DNA of 64,000 bases from Roseateles sp. XES5 (lineage in GTDB: Bacteria > Pseudomonadota > Alphaproteobacteria > Rhizobiales > Rhizobiaceae). Below the pieces are notes generated by a model. It ran no database searches. It had not been told where the DNA came from and saw only the letters and a list, made by a program, of their open reading frames with translations. The number at the start of each line of letters is the position of its first letter. Position 1 is the first letter of the stretch. Location: assembly GCF_020535545.1 (NCBI RefSeq), contig NZ_CP084752.1:744001-808000 (forward strand), read 5' to 3'. The position numbers and the translations under genes are program-made. Below, in pieces: positions 50,566-60,312 of this stretch.

Positions 50566-50988
50566 ATGGCCGGCGAGAAGACCGATAAACCCGTGCTGCT
50601 TTCGGGCGGCAACCCGCAGATCGCCAAGGGTTACGGCGATGGCCCGGTCAAGGCCTATATCGCGGCCATGCCCGGCTGGAAGCGCGATGTTGGCCGCGCC
50701 ATCGATACCCTTGTCGAGAAAACCGTGCCCGGCGTGCACAAGGCGGTGAAGTGGAACTCGCCCTTCTACGGCGTGGAGGACGGCACCTGGTTCCTCAGCT
50801 TCCACTGCTTCACGAAATACATCAAGCTGACCTTCTTCCGCGGCACCTCGCTCGACCCCGTGCCGCCGGAGGCTTCCAAGACCGCGCAAACGCGCTACTT
50901 CCACATCCACGAAAACGACGCGCTGGACGAAGGGCGGCTTGCCGACTGGATCCGGCAGGCGAGCCGGCTTCCCGGCGAACGCATGTAG
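50566..50988 (+). CDS. DUF1801 family protein (first of two)
   Basis: A 140-residue YdhG-like protein with AYIAAMPGWKRDVGRAIDTLV, then VHKAVKWNSPFYGVE and CFTKYIKLTFFRG. The fold binds small molecules in solved relatives, and the role is unknown. CAGGAGG lies 6 nt before the ATG at 50566. A related gene follows 20 bp later, so the pair probably arose from one ancestor. Confidence 0.85.
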   Translation: MAGEKTDKPVLLSGGNPQIAKGYGDGPVKAYIAAMPGWKRDVGRAIDTLVEKTVPGVHKAVKWNSPFYGVEDGTWFLSFHCFTKYIKLTFFRGTSLDPVPPEASKTAQTRYFHIHENDALDEGRLADWIRQASRLPGERM

Positions 50989-51008
50989 AGACCGAGAAAG
51001 GACCCGCC

Positions 51009-51413
51009 ATGGACAAGGCCGCCAGCGAGACGCAATCCCCTTCCGACCTGATCGACCGGCGCATCGCCGATCTTGCCGACTGGCGCGGCGAGACGCTGGC
51101 CCGGCTACGCGCCCTGATCCGGGAAGCCGATCCCGAGGTCATCGAGGAATGGAAATGGCGCGGCGTGCCGGTCTGGGAGCATGATGGCATCATCTGCACC
51201 GGTGAGACCTACAAGACGGCCGTGAAGATGACCTTCGCCAAGGGCGCGTCGCTGGACGATCCGGCCGGTCTTTTCAATTCCAGCCTCGACGGCAACACCC
51301 GCCGCGCCATCGATGTCCACGAGGGCGAGACGATCGATGCGGACGCGCTGAAGGCGCTGATCCGCGCCGCCGTCGCGCTCAACCAGGCCTCCCGCGCGAA
51401 AAAGAAGAGGTAG
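51009..51413 (+). CDS. DUF1801 family protein (second of two)
   Basis: A 134-residue protein with the same fold as its neighbour: LARLRALIREADPEVIEEWKW, then VPVWEHDGIICTGETYKTAVKMTF and a Lys-rich tail. The start is the ATG at 51009. It closes the accessory block. The 238 bp up to dxs hold no gene and should carry the dxs promoter. Confidence 0.85.
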   Translation: MDKAASETQSPSDLIDRRIADLADWRGETLARLRALIREADPEVIEEWKWRGVPVWEHDGIICTGETYKTAVKMTFAKGASLDDPAGLFNSSLDGNTRRAIDVHEGETIDADALKALIRAAVALNQASRAKKKR

Positions 51414-51651
51414 CCATCATTCCGACGCGCGGCGATGCGACATCTGCAAAATGCCGCATTTGCCCGACACGACTTCGTGAATGCGTCGGTTTGCGCGGTA
51501 TCAATCCGGCGAAATACGCTCTAGACTTGCTGAAACGGTTGAAATCCCGCGCCGCATTCTGCATGTGACAGACGAGCGCGGTATATAGACCGCATGCCCG
51601 GACCATGCCTTCGCGAGGGAGCCATGGCCGGCGTGACAACGAGGCCTGAGA

Positions 51652-53571
51652 GTGACACAGACGCCAGCCACCCCCCTGCTCGACAAGGTCCGCATTCCGG
51701 CGGAGCTGAAGGCCGTGGACGACCGCGACCTGCCGCAGCTTGCCGCCGAACTGCGCGCCGAGATGATCGACGCCGTCTCGCGCACCGGCGGGCACCTGGG
51801 CGCGGGCCTCGGCGTGGTGGAACTGACCATCGCCATCCACAAGGTCTTCGATACGCCCAAGGACCGGCTGATCTTCGACGTCGGCCACCAGTGCTATCCG
51901 CACAAGATTCTGACCGGCCGGCGCGACCGCATCCGGACGCTGCGCCAGGAAGACGGACTTTCCGGCTTCACCCGCCGCGCCGAAAGCGAATACGACCCCT
52001 TCGGCGCCGCCCATTCCTCGACCTCGATTTCCGCCGGCCTCGGCATGGCGGTGGCCGCCGATCTCTCCGGCGAGCACCGCAACGTCATCGCGGTCATCGG
52101 CGACGGCGCGCTTTCGGCCGGCATGGCCTATGAGGCGCTGAACAATGCCGGCGCGCTCGACGCGCGCCTCATCGTCATCCTCAACGACAACGACATGTCC
52201 ATCGCCCCGCCGACGGGCGCGATGAGCGCCTATCTCGCGCGCCTTGCCTCCGGCCGCACCTATATGGGCTTCCGCGAACTCGGCAAGAAACTGACGGCCT
52301 ATCTCGGCAAGAAGGTCGACCGGGCCATCACCCGCGCCGTCGAGCATGCGCGCGGCTATATGACGGGCGGCACGCTGTTCGAGGAGATGGGCTTCTACCA
52401 TATCGGCCCGATCGACGGCCATTCCTTCGAGCACCTCCTGCCGGTGCTGCGCAATGTGCGCGACAATTCCAAGGGCCCGGTGCTGATCCACGTCGTCACC
52501 CAGAAGGGCAAGGGCTATCCCCCGGCGGAAGCGGCCGCCGACAAGTATCACGGCGTCAACACCTTCGACGTCATCACCGGCACGCAGGCGAAGGCCAAGC
52601 CCAACGCGCCGGCCTATACGTCGGTCTTCGCCGACGCGCTGGTGCAGGAAGCCGGCTTCGACGACAGGATCGTCGGCGTCACCGCCGCCATGCCCTCCGG
52701 CACCGGCATCGACAAGCTCGCCGCCGCCTATCCGTCGCGCACCTTCGATGTCGGCATTGCCGAGCAGCACGCCGTGACCTTCGCCGCCGGCCTTGCCGCC
52801 GAGGGCTACAAGCCGTTCTGCGCGCTCTATTCCACCTTCCTGCAGCGCGGCTACGACCAGGTGGTGCACGACGTCGCCATCCAGAGCCTGCCCGTGCGCT
52901 TTCCCATCGACCGCGCCGGTTTCGTCGGCGCGGACGGGCCGACCCATGCCGGCTCCTTCGACACGACCTATCTTGCGACCCTGCCCGGCTTCGTGGTGAT
53001 GGCCGCCGCCGACGAGGCGGAGCTGAAGCACATGGTGCGCACCGCCGCCGCCTATGACGACGGCCCGATCTCCTTCCGCTATCCGCGCGGCGAGGGCGTC
53101 GGCGTGGAAATGCCGGCGCGCGGCGAAATCCTCGAGATCGGCAAGGGCCGTCTCGTCAAGCAGGGCTCCAAGGTCGCCCTCCTCTCCTTCGGCACGCGCC
53201 TTGCCGACTGTTTGCTTGCGGCCGAGGACCTCGACGCGGCGGGGCTTTCCACCACCGTCGCCGACGCGCGTTTCGCCAAGCCGCTCGATCATGACCTCAT
53301 CCGCCAGCTTGCCCGCCACCACGAGGTGCTGATCACCATCGAGGAAGGCGCGGTCGGCGGCTTCGGCAGCCATGTGCTGCAATTCCTGGCGATGGAAGGC
53401 CTGCTCGACCACGGCCTCAAGGTGCGCCCCATGGCGCTGCCCGATATCTGGATGGAACAGGCCAAGCCCGAAGCGATGTATGCCAAGGCCGGCCTCGACC
53501 GCGCCGGCATCGTCTCGACGGTGTTTCAGGCGCTGGGCCAGAAGGCGGTCGGCGTGGGCGCCGCGGGCTGA
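51652..53571 (+). CDS. dxs: 1-deoxy-D-xylulose-5-phosphate synthase
   Basis: A 639-residue TPP enzyme that condenses pyruvate and glyceraldehyde 3-phosphate, the first step of the MEP isoprenoid pathway and also the source of a thiamine and PLP precursor. Visible are the catalytic [16 protein letters not shown] region, TPP-Mg motif [18 protein letters not shown], the [18 protein letters not shown] glutamate, and [10 protein letters not shown]. The start is the GTG at 51652. It is convergent with the DUF4424 gene, only 19 bp away. Confidence 0.97.
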   Translation: MTQTPATPLLDKVRIPAELKAVDDRDLPQLAAELRAEMIDAVSRTGGHLGAGLGVVELTIAIHKVFDTPKDRLIFDVGHQCYPHKILTGRRDRIRTLRQEDGLSGFTRRAESEYDPFGAAHSSTSISAGLGMAVAADLSGEHRNVIAVIGDGALSAGMAYEALNNAGALDARLIVILNDNDMSIAPPTGAMSAYLARLASGRTYMGFRELGKKLTAYLGKKVDRAITRAVEHARGYMTGGTLFEEMGFYHIGPIDGHSFEHLLPVLRNVRDNSKGPVLIHVVTQKGKGYPPAEAAADKYHGVNTFDVITGTQAKAKPNAPAYTSVFADALVQEAGFDDRIVGVTAAMPSGTGIDKLAAAYPSRTFDVGIAEQHAVTFAAGLAAEGYKPFCALYSTFLQRGYDQVVHDVAIQSLPVRFPIDRAGFVGADGPTHAGSFDTTYLATLPGFVVMAAADEAELKHMVRTAAAYDDGPISFRYPRGEGVGVEMPARGEILEIGKGRLVKQGSKVALLSFGTRLADCLLAAEDLDAAGLSTTVADARFAKPLDHDLIRQLARHHEVLITIEEGAVGGFGSHVLQFLAMEGLLDHGLKVRPMALPDIWMEQAKPEAMYAKAGLDRAGIVSTVFQALGQKAVGVGAAG

Positions 53572-53590
53572 ACACGCCCTTTCGAAGGCT

Positions 53591-54601
53591 CTACTGCGCG
53601 TCGCTCGGCTTCAGGAGCAGGATGTCGATCTCCCGCTCGGGATAGAAATCCTTCGCCGTCATCTCGAAGGTCGTCGGCCCGGTTTTCCTGACGCCCTCGC
53701 CGCAGAAGCTGACGAGGTTTTCCGGCGCGCCCTTGTCGATGGTCAGCGAGAAATCCTTGATCGGACCGGACCAGTTGGCCCCGGTCGTCAGCACATAGGA
53801 AATCCAGGCCTCGAAGAGGTAGGGCTTTCCCGCCTGCATGGCCTTCTCGGCCTCCTCGGCGCGCCTGACGATGTCGCCCTCCAGGCAATAGCGCTCGACA
53901 TAGTCCTCGTAGCGCTTGCCCCTGGCCTTGCCGTCTTCCAGGAAACTGATGCCGACCGTGCCGCCGACGCTCGGCTTGTAGCGATGCTGCACCGTCACCG
54001 GTTTGCCGGCCGGGAAGGTGGTGCGCCACCAGTAGACCGATTTCAGCGACCAGAGCGGCGTTCGATAATCCTTCATGCCGCTGCCGTCGTCGTCATAGGT
54101 ATCGATGAAGATGAGGCCGCGGGCGATCCAGTCGGCCGCCACGTCCTCGGGCAGCGCCTTGAGGGCCGCCTTCGTCGCCTTGGCATAGGGCAGCAGGGGA
54201 ATGCCCCGCGTCTTCAGGTCCTCGGTCACATCGATATCGGCGGCATAGGCGCGCTGCTGAAGCGTGACCGCTGCGGCCTTGCCATCCTGCGCGGCGGTGA
54301 AACTGAGATAGTTGTCCGCCTCGACATCGTCGATGGCGACATTGGCATAGGGGTCGCCGCCGATATCCGGCATCGGGAAGGCGACAAGGCCGGAAACGTC
54401 CTTTTCCGACGTGTTGGTGAAGACGTAGTCGACTCGGATTTCCGTCGGCGAGATGAACAGCGCCTCCCGCGTCATCTCCACCTCCGGCGTGCGCACGAAG
54501 GTGAGGCCGCCGGTTTTCAGCTCCGCCATCGTATCGTTGGCCAGCGCGGGCGGGGCGGAAAGCAGAAGGAGAAACGGCAGCAGGCGGCAAGCGGTCTTCA
54601 T
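53591..54601 (-). CDS. DUF4424 exported protein
   Basis: A 336-residue protein with a signal peptide (CRLLPFLLLLSAPPALA). The mature part starts NDTMAELKTGGLTFVRTPEV and follows the DUF4424 pattern (VRTPEVEMTREALFISPTEI, YVFTNTSEKDVSGLVAFPMPD), with beta-rich composition and one pair of cysteines (YCLEGDI, SFCGEGV). Function is unknown; it is probably periplasmic. It lies between dxs and tlyA on the opposite strand. Confidence 0.88.
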   Translation of the reverse strand: MKTACRLLPFLLLLSAPPALANDTMAELKTGGLTFVRTPEVEMTREALFISPTEIRVDYVFTNTSEKDVSGLVAFPMPDIGGDPYANVAIDDVEADNYLSFTAAQDGKAAAVTLQQRAYAADIDVTEDLKTRGIPLLPYAKATKAALKALPEDVAADWIARGLIFIDTYDDDGSGMKDYRTPLWSLKSVYWWRTTFPAGKPVTVQHRYKPSVGGTVGISFLEDGKARGKRYEDYVERYCLEGDIVRRAEEAEKAMQAGKPYLFEAWISYVLTTGANWSGPIKDFSLTIDKGAPENLVSFCGEGVRKTGPTTFEMTAKDFYPEREIDILLLKPSDAQ

Positions 54602-54779
54602 CGATATCCCCCGAGGCGACGGGACGATAACAGCCGAAACGACGAGCCGCGGCAAGCGGTTCTCACGCTTTCTCAACCATGCCGTTTTGCCCGGTCGTAA
54701 CCACGTCCCTTGGGCGTTGCGAAACCTCCACCTGCTAGTGTCCGGACAACGACAGAAGAACCGGACAGGGATTTCCACC

Positions 54780-55052
54780 ATGCGCCATGCGCTGCTTGCG
54801 GCTTTCGCCGCCACGCTTTGCCATGTCTCCATCGCAGCCGCCGAAGAGCAGCCCGCGCACGACCCGGCCATCGAGGCGGCGGCCATCGCCATCCTGCAGA
54901 AGAAGCTGCCGGATATCCGCAAGTCGCACGGGATCGGGGAGGAGCCGCGGATCGTGCACGAGGCCCGGCCGGAGCGAAAGCCGCAGGGCATTTCCGCCCT
55001 TATCGACCCCGTTTCCCTGCAAAACCGTGCCGGCCGCATCATCTGGCTGTGA
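54780..55052 (+). CDS. Small exported hypothetical protein
   Basis: A 90-residue protein with a signal peptide (MRHALLAAFAATLCHVSIAAA) and a short, charged mature part (IAILQKKLPDIRKSHGIGEEP) ending in IIWL. I do not recognise a family. It is divergent from DUF4424 with about 180 bp between starts, and 40 bp before tlyA. Confidence 0.65.
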   Translation: MRHALLAAFAATLCHVSIAAAEEQPAHDPAIEAAAIAILQKKLPDIRKSHGIGEEPRIVHEARPERKPQGISALIDPVSLQNRAGRIIWL

Positions 55053-55092
55053 GCGCACTTGCCTCTTTCCGCCCAAGGCGTCATGAGAGGCA

Positions 55093-55845
55093 ATGTCCGA
55101 CCCCAATGAAACCATCCGCCTCGACCAGCTCCTGCTGAATGCCGGCCTCGTCGCCAGCCGTTCGCGGGCGCGCGATGCCATCGCGCGCGGCACCGTCACG
55201 GTGAACGGCCGCCTCGTCACCAAGCCGAGCGCAGGTTTTCCCGCCTCCGCCGTCCTTGCCATCGACGACCCGGCGCAGGCCTATGTCTCGCGCGCCGCGC
55301 TGAAACTGACGGCGGCGCTCGATCACTTCGCGCTCGACCCGCAGGGGCTCGAATGCCTCGACATCGGCGCTTCCACCGGCGGCTTCACGCAGGTGCTGCT
55401 GGAGCGTGGCGCGGCCCATGTCGTCGCCGTCGATGTCGGCCATGACCAGTTGCATCGCAGCCTGCGGGAAGACCCGCGCATCACCAATCTCGAAGGGCTG
55501 AACGCCCGGGCGCTCGGCCGGGCCGATCTTGCCGGCCGGCCCATTAGCGCGGTGGTCTCCGACGTCTCCTTCATCTCGCTGAAGCTCGCCCTGCCCCCGG
55601 CCCTCACGCTTGCCGAACCCGGCGCCTTCTGCGCCCTTCTCGTCAAACCGCAATTCGAGGCGGGGCGCGAGGCGATCAGCAAGGCCGGCCTCCTCAAGGA
55701 CCCGGACAGCGCGCCCGCTGTCGCCGCCGAGCTGGAACGCTGGCTCGTCGAGGAGATGGGCTGGCAAAGCCTCGGGCTCGTCCCCTCGCCCATTACCGGC
55801 GGCGACGGCAATGTCGAATTTCTTCTTGGAGGCCGAAAGCCATGA
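55093..55845 (+). CDS. tlyA: TlyA-family rRNA 2'-O-methyltransferase
   Basis: A 250-residue protein. An N-terminal S4 RNA-binding domain (IRLDQLLLNAGLVASRSRAR, TVTVNGRLV) is followed by an FtsJ-like methyltransferase domain with the SAM motif CLDIGASTGGFTQVLLERG and catalytic lysines in YVSRAALKL and LLVKPQFE. TlyA methylates 16S and 23S rRNA riboses in related bacteria, and it is sometimes annotated as haemolysin. It overlaps the next gene by 4 bp. Confidence 0.93.
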   Translation: MSDPNETIRLDQLLLNAGLVASRSRARDAIARGTVTVNGRLVTKPSAGFPASAVLAIDDPAQAYVSRAALKLTAALDHFALDPQGLECLDIGASTGGFTQVLLERGAAHVVAVDVGHDQLHRSLREDPRITNLEGLNARALGRADLAGRPISAVVSDVSFISLKLALPPALTLAEPGAFCALLVKPQFEAGREAISKAGLLKDPDSAPAVAAELERWLVEEMGWQSLGLVPSPITGGDGNVEFLLGGRKP

Positions 55846-57098
55846 CCACGGAAACCCTCACCATCGCCCGGCTCGGCAGCGGCGGCGACGGCATCGCCGA
55901 GGCGCCCGGCGGCCCGGTCTACGTGCCTTTCACCCTGCCCGGCGAAACGGTCGCCGTCGCACGGGTGAAGAACCAGGGCACCGTCATGTCCATGGCGGTC
56001 GCCTCGCCCGAGCGGGTGGAGCCGCCCTGCGCGCATTTCGGCCCCGACGGCAGGAACGGCACCTGCGGCGGCTGCACGTTGCAGCATGCGAGCGACGCGC
56101 TCTACCATGACTTCAAGCGCAATCTCGTCATCCAGGCGCTGAAATCCAAGGGCCTGACGTCAGAGGTCGCGCCGCTGGTCACCGCCCGGCCGGGCGAGCG
56201 CCGCCGCGTGGTCTTCACCACGCGCAAGACGGAAAAGGGCATGCTGCTCGGCTTCAACCAGGCCGGCAGCCACCACATCGTCTCCATCGACCACTGTCCG
56301 ATCTCCAGCGACGGCATCGTCTCCCGGCTCGATGCCATCCGCCGCATCGCCGCTTCCATCGCCACGTCAAGCGAACCCTTCCGCGTCACCGTGCTCGAAA
56401 CGCTCTCAGGCCTCGATCTCGCCTTCGAGGGCGTGAAGAAGGTGGGCGACAAGGAACGCCGCGCCGTGACCGAGGCCGTGCTGGCGCTGCGCGGCATCGC
56501 CCGCGTCTCCAGCGACGGCGAAATCCTCATCGAGCCGCAGAAGCCGGTGATCGATTTTTCCGGCGTGCGCGTCTCCCCGCCCGCCGGCGGCTTCACGCAG
56601 GCGACGAAACCCGCCGAGGACGCCATGGCCGATCTGGTTCTGGAGGCGCTCGGCAAGGCCAAGCGCGTCGCCGACCTCTTCGCCGGCTCCGGCACCTTCG
56701 CGCTGCGCATCGCGCAGAAGGCCAAGGTGCATGCGGTGGAGGGCGAGGAAAAGGTGCTGAAGGCGCTGGATCAGGCCGCCCGCAACACACAGGGCCTGAA
56801 GCCCGTGACGGTGGAGCGGCGCGATCTGTTCCGCCGCCCGCTGATGGCCTCCGAACTCAAGGTCTACGACGCCGTGGTCTTCGACCCGCCGCGCGCCGGC
56901 GCGGAGGACCAGTGCAAGGAACTCGCCCGCTCCGGCGTGAAGACCATCGTCGCCGTCTCCTGCAATCCCATCAGCCTTGCCCGCGACCTCGCCATCCTCA
57001 CCGCCGCGGGCTACCAGATCCGCCGCGTCACCCCCATCGACCAGTTCCTCTGGTCGGCGCATGTCGAGGCGGTGGCCGTGCTGGAAAAAGCCGCATAA
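55842..57098 (+). CDS. Class I SAM-dependent RNA methyltransferase (RlmD/TrmA-like)
   Basis: A 418-residue m5U-type RNA methyltransferase. It has a TRAM-like N-terminus (LTIARLGSGGDGIAEAPGG), a 4Fe-4S site with cysteines in PCAHFGPDGRNGTCGGCTLQH and DHCPISS, the SAM motif RVADLFAGSGTFALRIA, and the catalytic cysteine in VAVSCNPISLARD. It probably makes 5-methyluridine in 23S rRNA. Which position cannot be told. It ends at a strong terminator. Confidence 0.93.
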   Translation: MTTETLTIARLGSGGDGIAEAPGGPVYVPFTLPGETVAVARVKNQGTVMSMAVASPERVEPPCAHFGPDGRNGTCGGCTLQHASDALYHDFKRNLVIQALKSKGLTSEVAPLVTARPGERRRVVFTTRKTEKGMLLGFNQAGSHHIVSIDHCPISSDGIVSRLDAIRRIAASIATSSEPFRVTVLETLSGLDLAFEGVKKVGDKERRAVTEAVLALRGIARVSSDGEILIEPQKPVIDFSGVRVSPPAGGFTQATKPAEDAMADLVLEALGKAKRVADLFAGSGTFALRIAQKAKVHAVEGEEKVLKALDQAARNTQGLKPVTVERRDLFRRPLMASELKVYDAVVFDPPRAGAEDQCKELARSGVKTIVAVSCNPISLARDLAILTAAGYQIRRVTPIDQFLWSAHVEAVAVLEKAA

Positions 57099-57104
57099 CG
57101 AAAA

Positions 57105-57126
57105 AGGCCCGGAGCGATCCGGGCCT
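57105..57126 (+). terminator. Terminator after the RNA methyltransferase gene
   Basis: A perfect 9-bp stem AGGCCCGGA / TCCGGGCCT with a GCGA loop, followed by CTTGTTTT. It sits between convergent genes, 7 bp after the methyltransferase stop. Confidence 0.85.
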
Positions 57127-57147
57127 CTTGTTTTAGGGTAGCACCAT

Positions 57148-59241
57148 TCAGGCCGCGCGGCGCGCGGGTCTGGCGGCGTAGCTGGCCGTCTCGTTGCCGA
57201 GGCGGAACTGGGCGAGCAGCGCGTTCAGCGCGGCAGCCTCCGAGGCGAGGCCATGGCTGGCCGCTGTCTGTTCCTCGACCATCGCGGCGTTCTGCTGCGT
57301 GCCCTGGTCCATCGTGTTGACGGCCGTGTTGATCTCCTGCAGGCCCGTCGACTGTTCGCGGGCAGCGGTCACGATGGCGTTGACGTGGCCGTTGATCTCC
57401 TGCACCTCGCGCACGATAGCTTCGAGGGCAGCGCCCGTCTCGTCGACCAGCGACACGCCGGAGCGAACCTGTTCGCCCGAGGTGGTGATCAGCGCCTTGA
57501 TCTCCTTGGCCGCATTGGCCGAGCGCTGGGCGAGTTCGCGCACTTCCTGCGCCACGACCGCAAAGCCCTTGCCGGCCTCCCCGGCACGGGCAGCCTCGAC
57601 GCCTGCATTGAGCGCCAGCAGGTTGGTCTGGAAGGCGATGTCGTCGATGACGCCGATGATGTTGGAGATCTCGTGCGAGGACTTCTCGATGCCCTGCATG
57701 GCCGAGACGGCGCGGCGCACCACCTCGCCCGACTTTTCGGCCCCCGTGCGGGTGCGCGAGACGAGCGAACCGACTTCCTCGGCGCGGCGGGTCGAGTCCT
57801 TGACGGTGGTGGTGATCTCTTCCAGCGCGGCGGCGGTTTCCTCGACGGAGGCGGCCTGCTGCTCGGTGCGGCGCGCAAGATCATCGGCGGCCGAGCGGAT
57901 TTCCGTCGCGCCGGCGTCGATGGCGCGGGCGTTCTGGCCGACGGTCGTCATGGCCGTGTGCAGCTTGGTCACGGAATGGTTGAAGTCGCTGCGCAGACGG
58001 TCGAGATGGCCGGCGAAAGGCGCGTCGATGCGGTGGGCGAGATCGCCTTCGGCCAGGCGGCCGAGGCCATCGGCCAGCGCCTCGACGGCGTGCTGGATCT
58101 CGGCGGCTTCGCGGGCCTTGAGGGCTTCGCGCTCGCGCCGCTCGCTTTCGGAAAGCACGCGGCCCTCCTCGGCGGCGTTTTCGAGTCGCGAACGCTCGAT
58201 GGCGTTGTGGCGGAAGACGGCGACGGCGGCGGCCATGCGACCGATCTCGTCCTTGCGCTCCTCACCCGGGATTTCCATGCCGACGTCGCCCGAGGCGAGC
58301 TTGTCCATGGCCGTGGTCATGTCCTTGACCGGACGCACGACGAGGCGCGACAGCACGGTGGCGAGGAAGCCCATCATGACGATGACGGCGAGCACCGTGG
58401 CGATCGTCGCGGCGATGCGAAACTGGTCGATGGCGGAGAAGGCGATGCCGCTGTCGATGGTGAAGCCGAGATACCATTCGACCGACGGCAGGCCGGTGAC
58501 CGGCACGAAGGAAACCAGCACCGGCTTGCCGGCATAGGTCGTGTGGGTGATGCCAGCGCCGATGGCGGGCGTCGTTTCCGGGAAGGCGTCGACGAGCGTC
58601 TTGGTGACGAGCGCCTTGTCCTGATGCACGAGGATCTGGCCGTTCTTGCTGACGAGGAAGGCGAAACCCGCGCCGCCGAGATCGACGGAGTTGACCATCT
58701 CGACCAGCGACTTCAGCGAAAAGTCGCTGCCGGCGACGCCGCGCAGCGTGCCTTCATGCTTGACGGGCGTGGCGGCGCTGATGATCAGGTCGTTGGTGGA
58801 GGCGTCGACATAGGGCTCGGTCAGCACGGAGCCGCCCGCCTTCACCGCATCCTGGTACCACGGGCGCTGGCGCGGATCGTAGCCTTCCGGCATGGCCGAT
58901 TTCGGCCACATGGTGAAGGTGCCCGCCTCGTCGCCGACATAGGTGGTCATGAACTGGCCGACCAGCACGTCGTTCTGCAGCACGCTCTCGATGCCAGCGG
59001 CATCGGCCGCCTTGCCGGCGGCATTGGCGGCCATCTCGGTCAGCGCCACGCGGGCGGTGAGCCAGTTGGCGATGCTCTGCGCGGCCTGCTTGCCGGAACT
59101 GTCGATGCTTTCCTCGACGGACTTGGTCAGCACGCTGCGCTGCAGGCTGTCGATATAGAGGGAGAAGCCGGTGAAGGCGGCGATGACGACGAGGGACGCG
59201 ACGACGAGAATGCGCGTCATGAGATTGGAGCGCTTGGACAC
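57148..59241 (-). CDS. Methyl-accepting chemotaxis protein with Cache sensor
   Basis: About 697 residues from a GTG at 59241 with AAGGAA upstream. Order: membrane helix ([23 protein letters not shown], 8-30), a periplasmic dCache domain (about 35-270, with [21 protein letters not shown] and [13 protein letters not shown]), a second helix ([22 protein letters not shown]), HAMP, and the signalling hairpin with its invariant tip ([38 protein letters not shown]). There is no C-terminal CheR-docking pentapeptide. It likely senses small organic ligands. A CtrA-type site lies about 130 bp upstream. Confidence 0.94.
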   Translation of the reverse strand: MSKRSNLMTRILVVASLVVIAAFTGFSLYIDSLQRSVLTKSVEESIDSSGKQAAQSIANWLTARVALTEMAANAAGKAADAAGIESVLQNDVLVGQFMTTYVGDEAGTFTMWPKSAMPEGYDPRQRPWYQDAVKAGGSVLTEPYVDASTNDLIISAATPVKHEGTLRGVAGSDFSLKSLVEMVNSVDLGGAGFAFLVSKNGQILVHQDKALVTKTLVDAFPETTPAIGAGITHTTYAGKPVLVSFVPVTGLPSVEWYLGFTIDSGIAFSAIDQFRIAATIATVLAVIVMMGFLATVLSRLVVRPVKDMTTAMDKLASGDVGMEIPGEERKDEIGRMAAAVAVFRHNAIERSRLENAAEEGRVLSESERREREALKAREAAEIQHAVEALADGLGRLAEGDLAHRIDAPFAGHLDRLRSDFNHSVTKLHTAMTTVGQNARAIDAGATEIRSAADDLARRTEQQAASVEETAAALEEITTTVKDSTRRAEEVGSLVSRTRTGAEKSGEVVRRAVSAMQGIEKSSHEISNIIGVIDDIAFQTNLLALNAGVEAARAGEAGKGFAVVAQEVRELAQRSANAAKEIKALITTSGEQVRSGVSLVDETGAALEAIVREVQEINGHVNAIVTAAREQSTGLQEINTAVNTMDQGTQQNAAMVEEQTAASHGLASEAAALNALLAQFRLGNETASYAARPARRAA

Positions 59242-59372
59242 GGAAATTCCTTCGGGCGCGCCCGCCGATGGGCGGGGCGCGATGCTGAACGGCATGCCGG
59301 AGGGCAAGGATCGGACGCATCATGCGGCCGCCGGCAGGACGCCGGAGAATGCCGTACCATAGGAAAACGTGT

Positions 59373-59387
59373 TTAAGGCCCTGTTAA
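59373..59387 (-). promoter_or_regulatory. CtrA-type site, TTAA-N7-TTAA
   Basis: TTAA-GGCCCTG-TTAA is a perfect match to the CtrA consensus TTAA-N7-TTAA (both halves read TTAAC or TTAAA on one strand). It lies 132 bp before the chemoreceptor start and about 25 bp after the end of the enoyl-CoA hydratase gene. CtrA controls many motility and chemotaxis genes in alphaproteobacteria. Confidence 0.5.
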
Positions 59388-59412
59388 AATTGACAGACCA
59401 CAAATCGCAAGG

Positions 59413-60174
59413 TCAGCCCTTGCCGCGTGCCATGAAGGCCTCGAAGGCGGCGCGCGCTTCCGGGCTTTTCAACTGCGCGGCGAAGTGGCCGGCTTCCTCG
59501 TCGATGCGGGCGGCGACCTCCGCCCGGTCGCCGCGCACGAGGCTGCGGGCGATGGAAAGCGCCTTGGGCGGCTTGGCGGCAAGGCGTCTTGCGGCGGCAA
59601 GCGCCGCGCCTTCCACCGCGCCCGGCTCGACGACGGCATAGACGAGGCCGGCATCGCGCGCGGCCGTCGCGGAAAAGCCTTCACCGGCGGCGAGCAGCGC
59701 GAAGGCGCGCTGGTGGCCCATCAGGCGCGGGGCAAGCAGGCTGGAGGCGGCTTCCGGCACGAGGGCGAGATCGACGAAGGGCGTGCGGAACTCCGTGCGG
59801 ATCGAGGCATAGGTCAGGTCGCAATGCAGATGGATCGTCGTGCCGATGCCGATGGCAAGGCCATCGACGCCGGAGACTAGGGGCTTGCCATGCGCGGCGA
59901 GCGCATGGAGGAAATCGAGCACCTCGCGGCCCATCGAGCCGCCCATGGCGAAGGCCAGGAAATCGTTCATGTCGTTGCCGGCGGAAAAACATCCGTCGGA
60001 GCCGAGGAAGAGGGTGGCGCGCACGCCGTCATCCGCATCGCCGGCCTTCAGCGCGTCGGTCATCGCCTGGTACATGGCGCGGGTGATGGCGTTCTTCTTT
60101 TCCGCGCGGTTGAGGCGGATCACCTGCACGCCGGGGGCGTCGTCCGGGCGTTCGATCAGAATGTGGTCGGTCAT
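59413..60174 (-). CDS. Enoyl-CoA hydratase family protein
   Basis: A 253-residue crotonase: VQVIRLNRAEKKNAITRAMYQ, the oxyanion-hole blocks GCFSAGNDMNDFLAF and VDGLAIGIGTTIHLHCDL, and FVDLALVPEAASSLL with the catalytic Glu region. The C-terminal tail is AFMARGKG. It hydrates or isomerises enoyl-CoA. The acyl-CoA dehydrogenase gene lies upstream on the same strand (139 bp gap), so the two probably work in one degradation path. Confidence 0.93.
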   Translation of the reverse strand: MTDHILIERPDDAPGVQVIRLNRAEKKNAITRAMYQAMTDALKAGDADDGVRATLFLGSDGCFSAGNDMNDFLAFAMGGSMGREVLDFLHALAAHGKPLVSGVDGLAIGIGTTIHLHCDLTYASIRTEFRTPFVDLALVPEAASSLLAPRLMGHQRAFALLAAGEGFSATAARDAGLVYAVVEPGAVEGAALAAARRLAAKPPKALSIARSLVRGDRAEVAARIDEEAGHFAAQLKSPEARAAFEAFMARGKG

Positions 60175-60194
60175 GGTCTCTCCCGGGGCCTTGC

Positions 60195-60245
60195 CCCTCA
60201 TCCGCCTGCCGCCCCTCCCCCCAAACGGGGCGAAGGGCTGGCCGC
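60195..60245. repeat. Degenerate CCCCTCATCCGCCTGCCG-type rhizobial repeat
   Basis: Within the 138-bp gap between the hydratase and dehydrogenase genes, CCCCTCATCCGCCTGCCG is followed by a CCCC(AAA)GGGG turn and CGAAGGGC. This is the pattern of a common short Rhizobiales intergenic repeat, here damaged and probably non-mobile. It may form a weak hairpin reducing read-through. Confidence 0.4.
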
Positions 60246-60312
60246 GTCGTTTCGTTCGCACCCGCCGCGCTCCCGTTTCGCAAGAGCGCCAGGGTGCAGG
60301 GCAGCGTCGATT

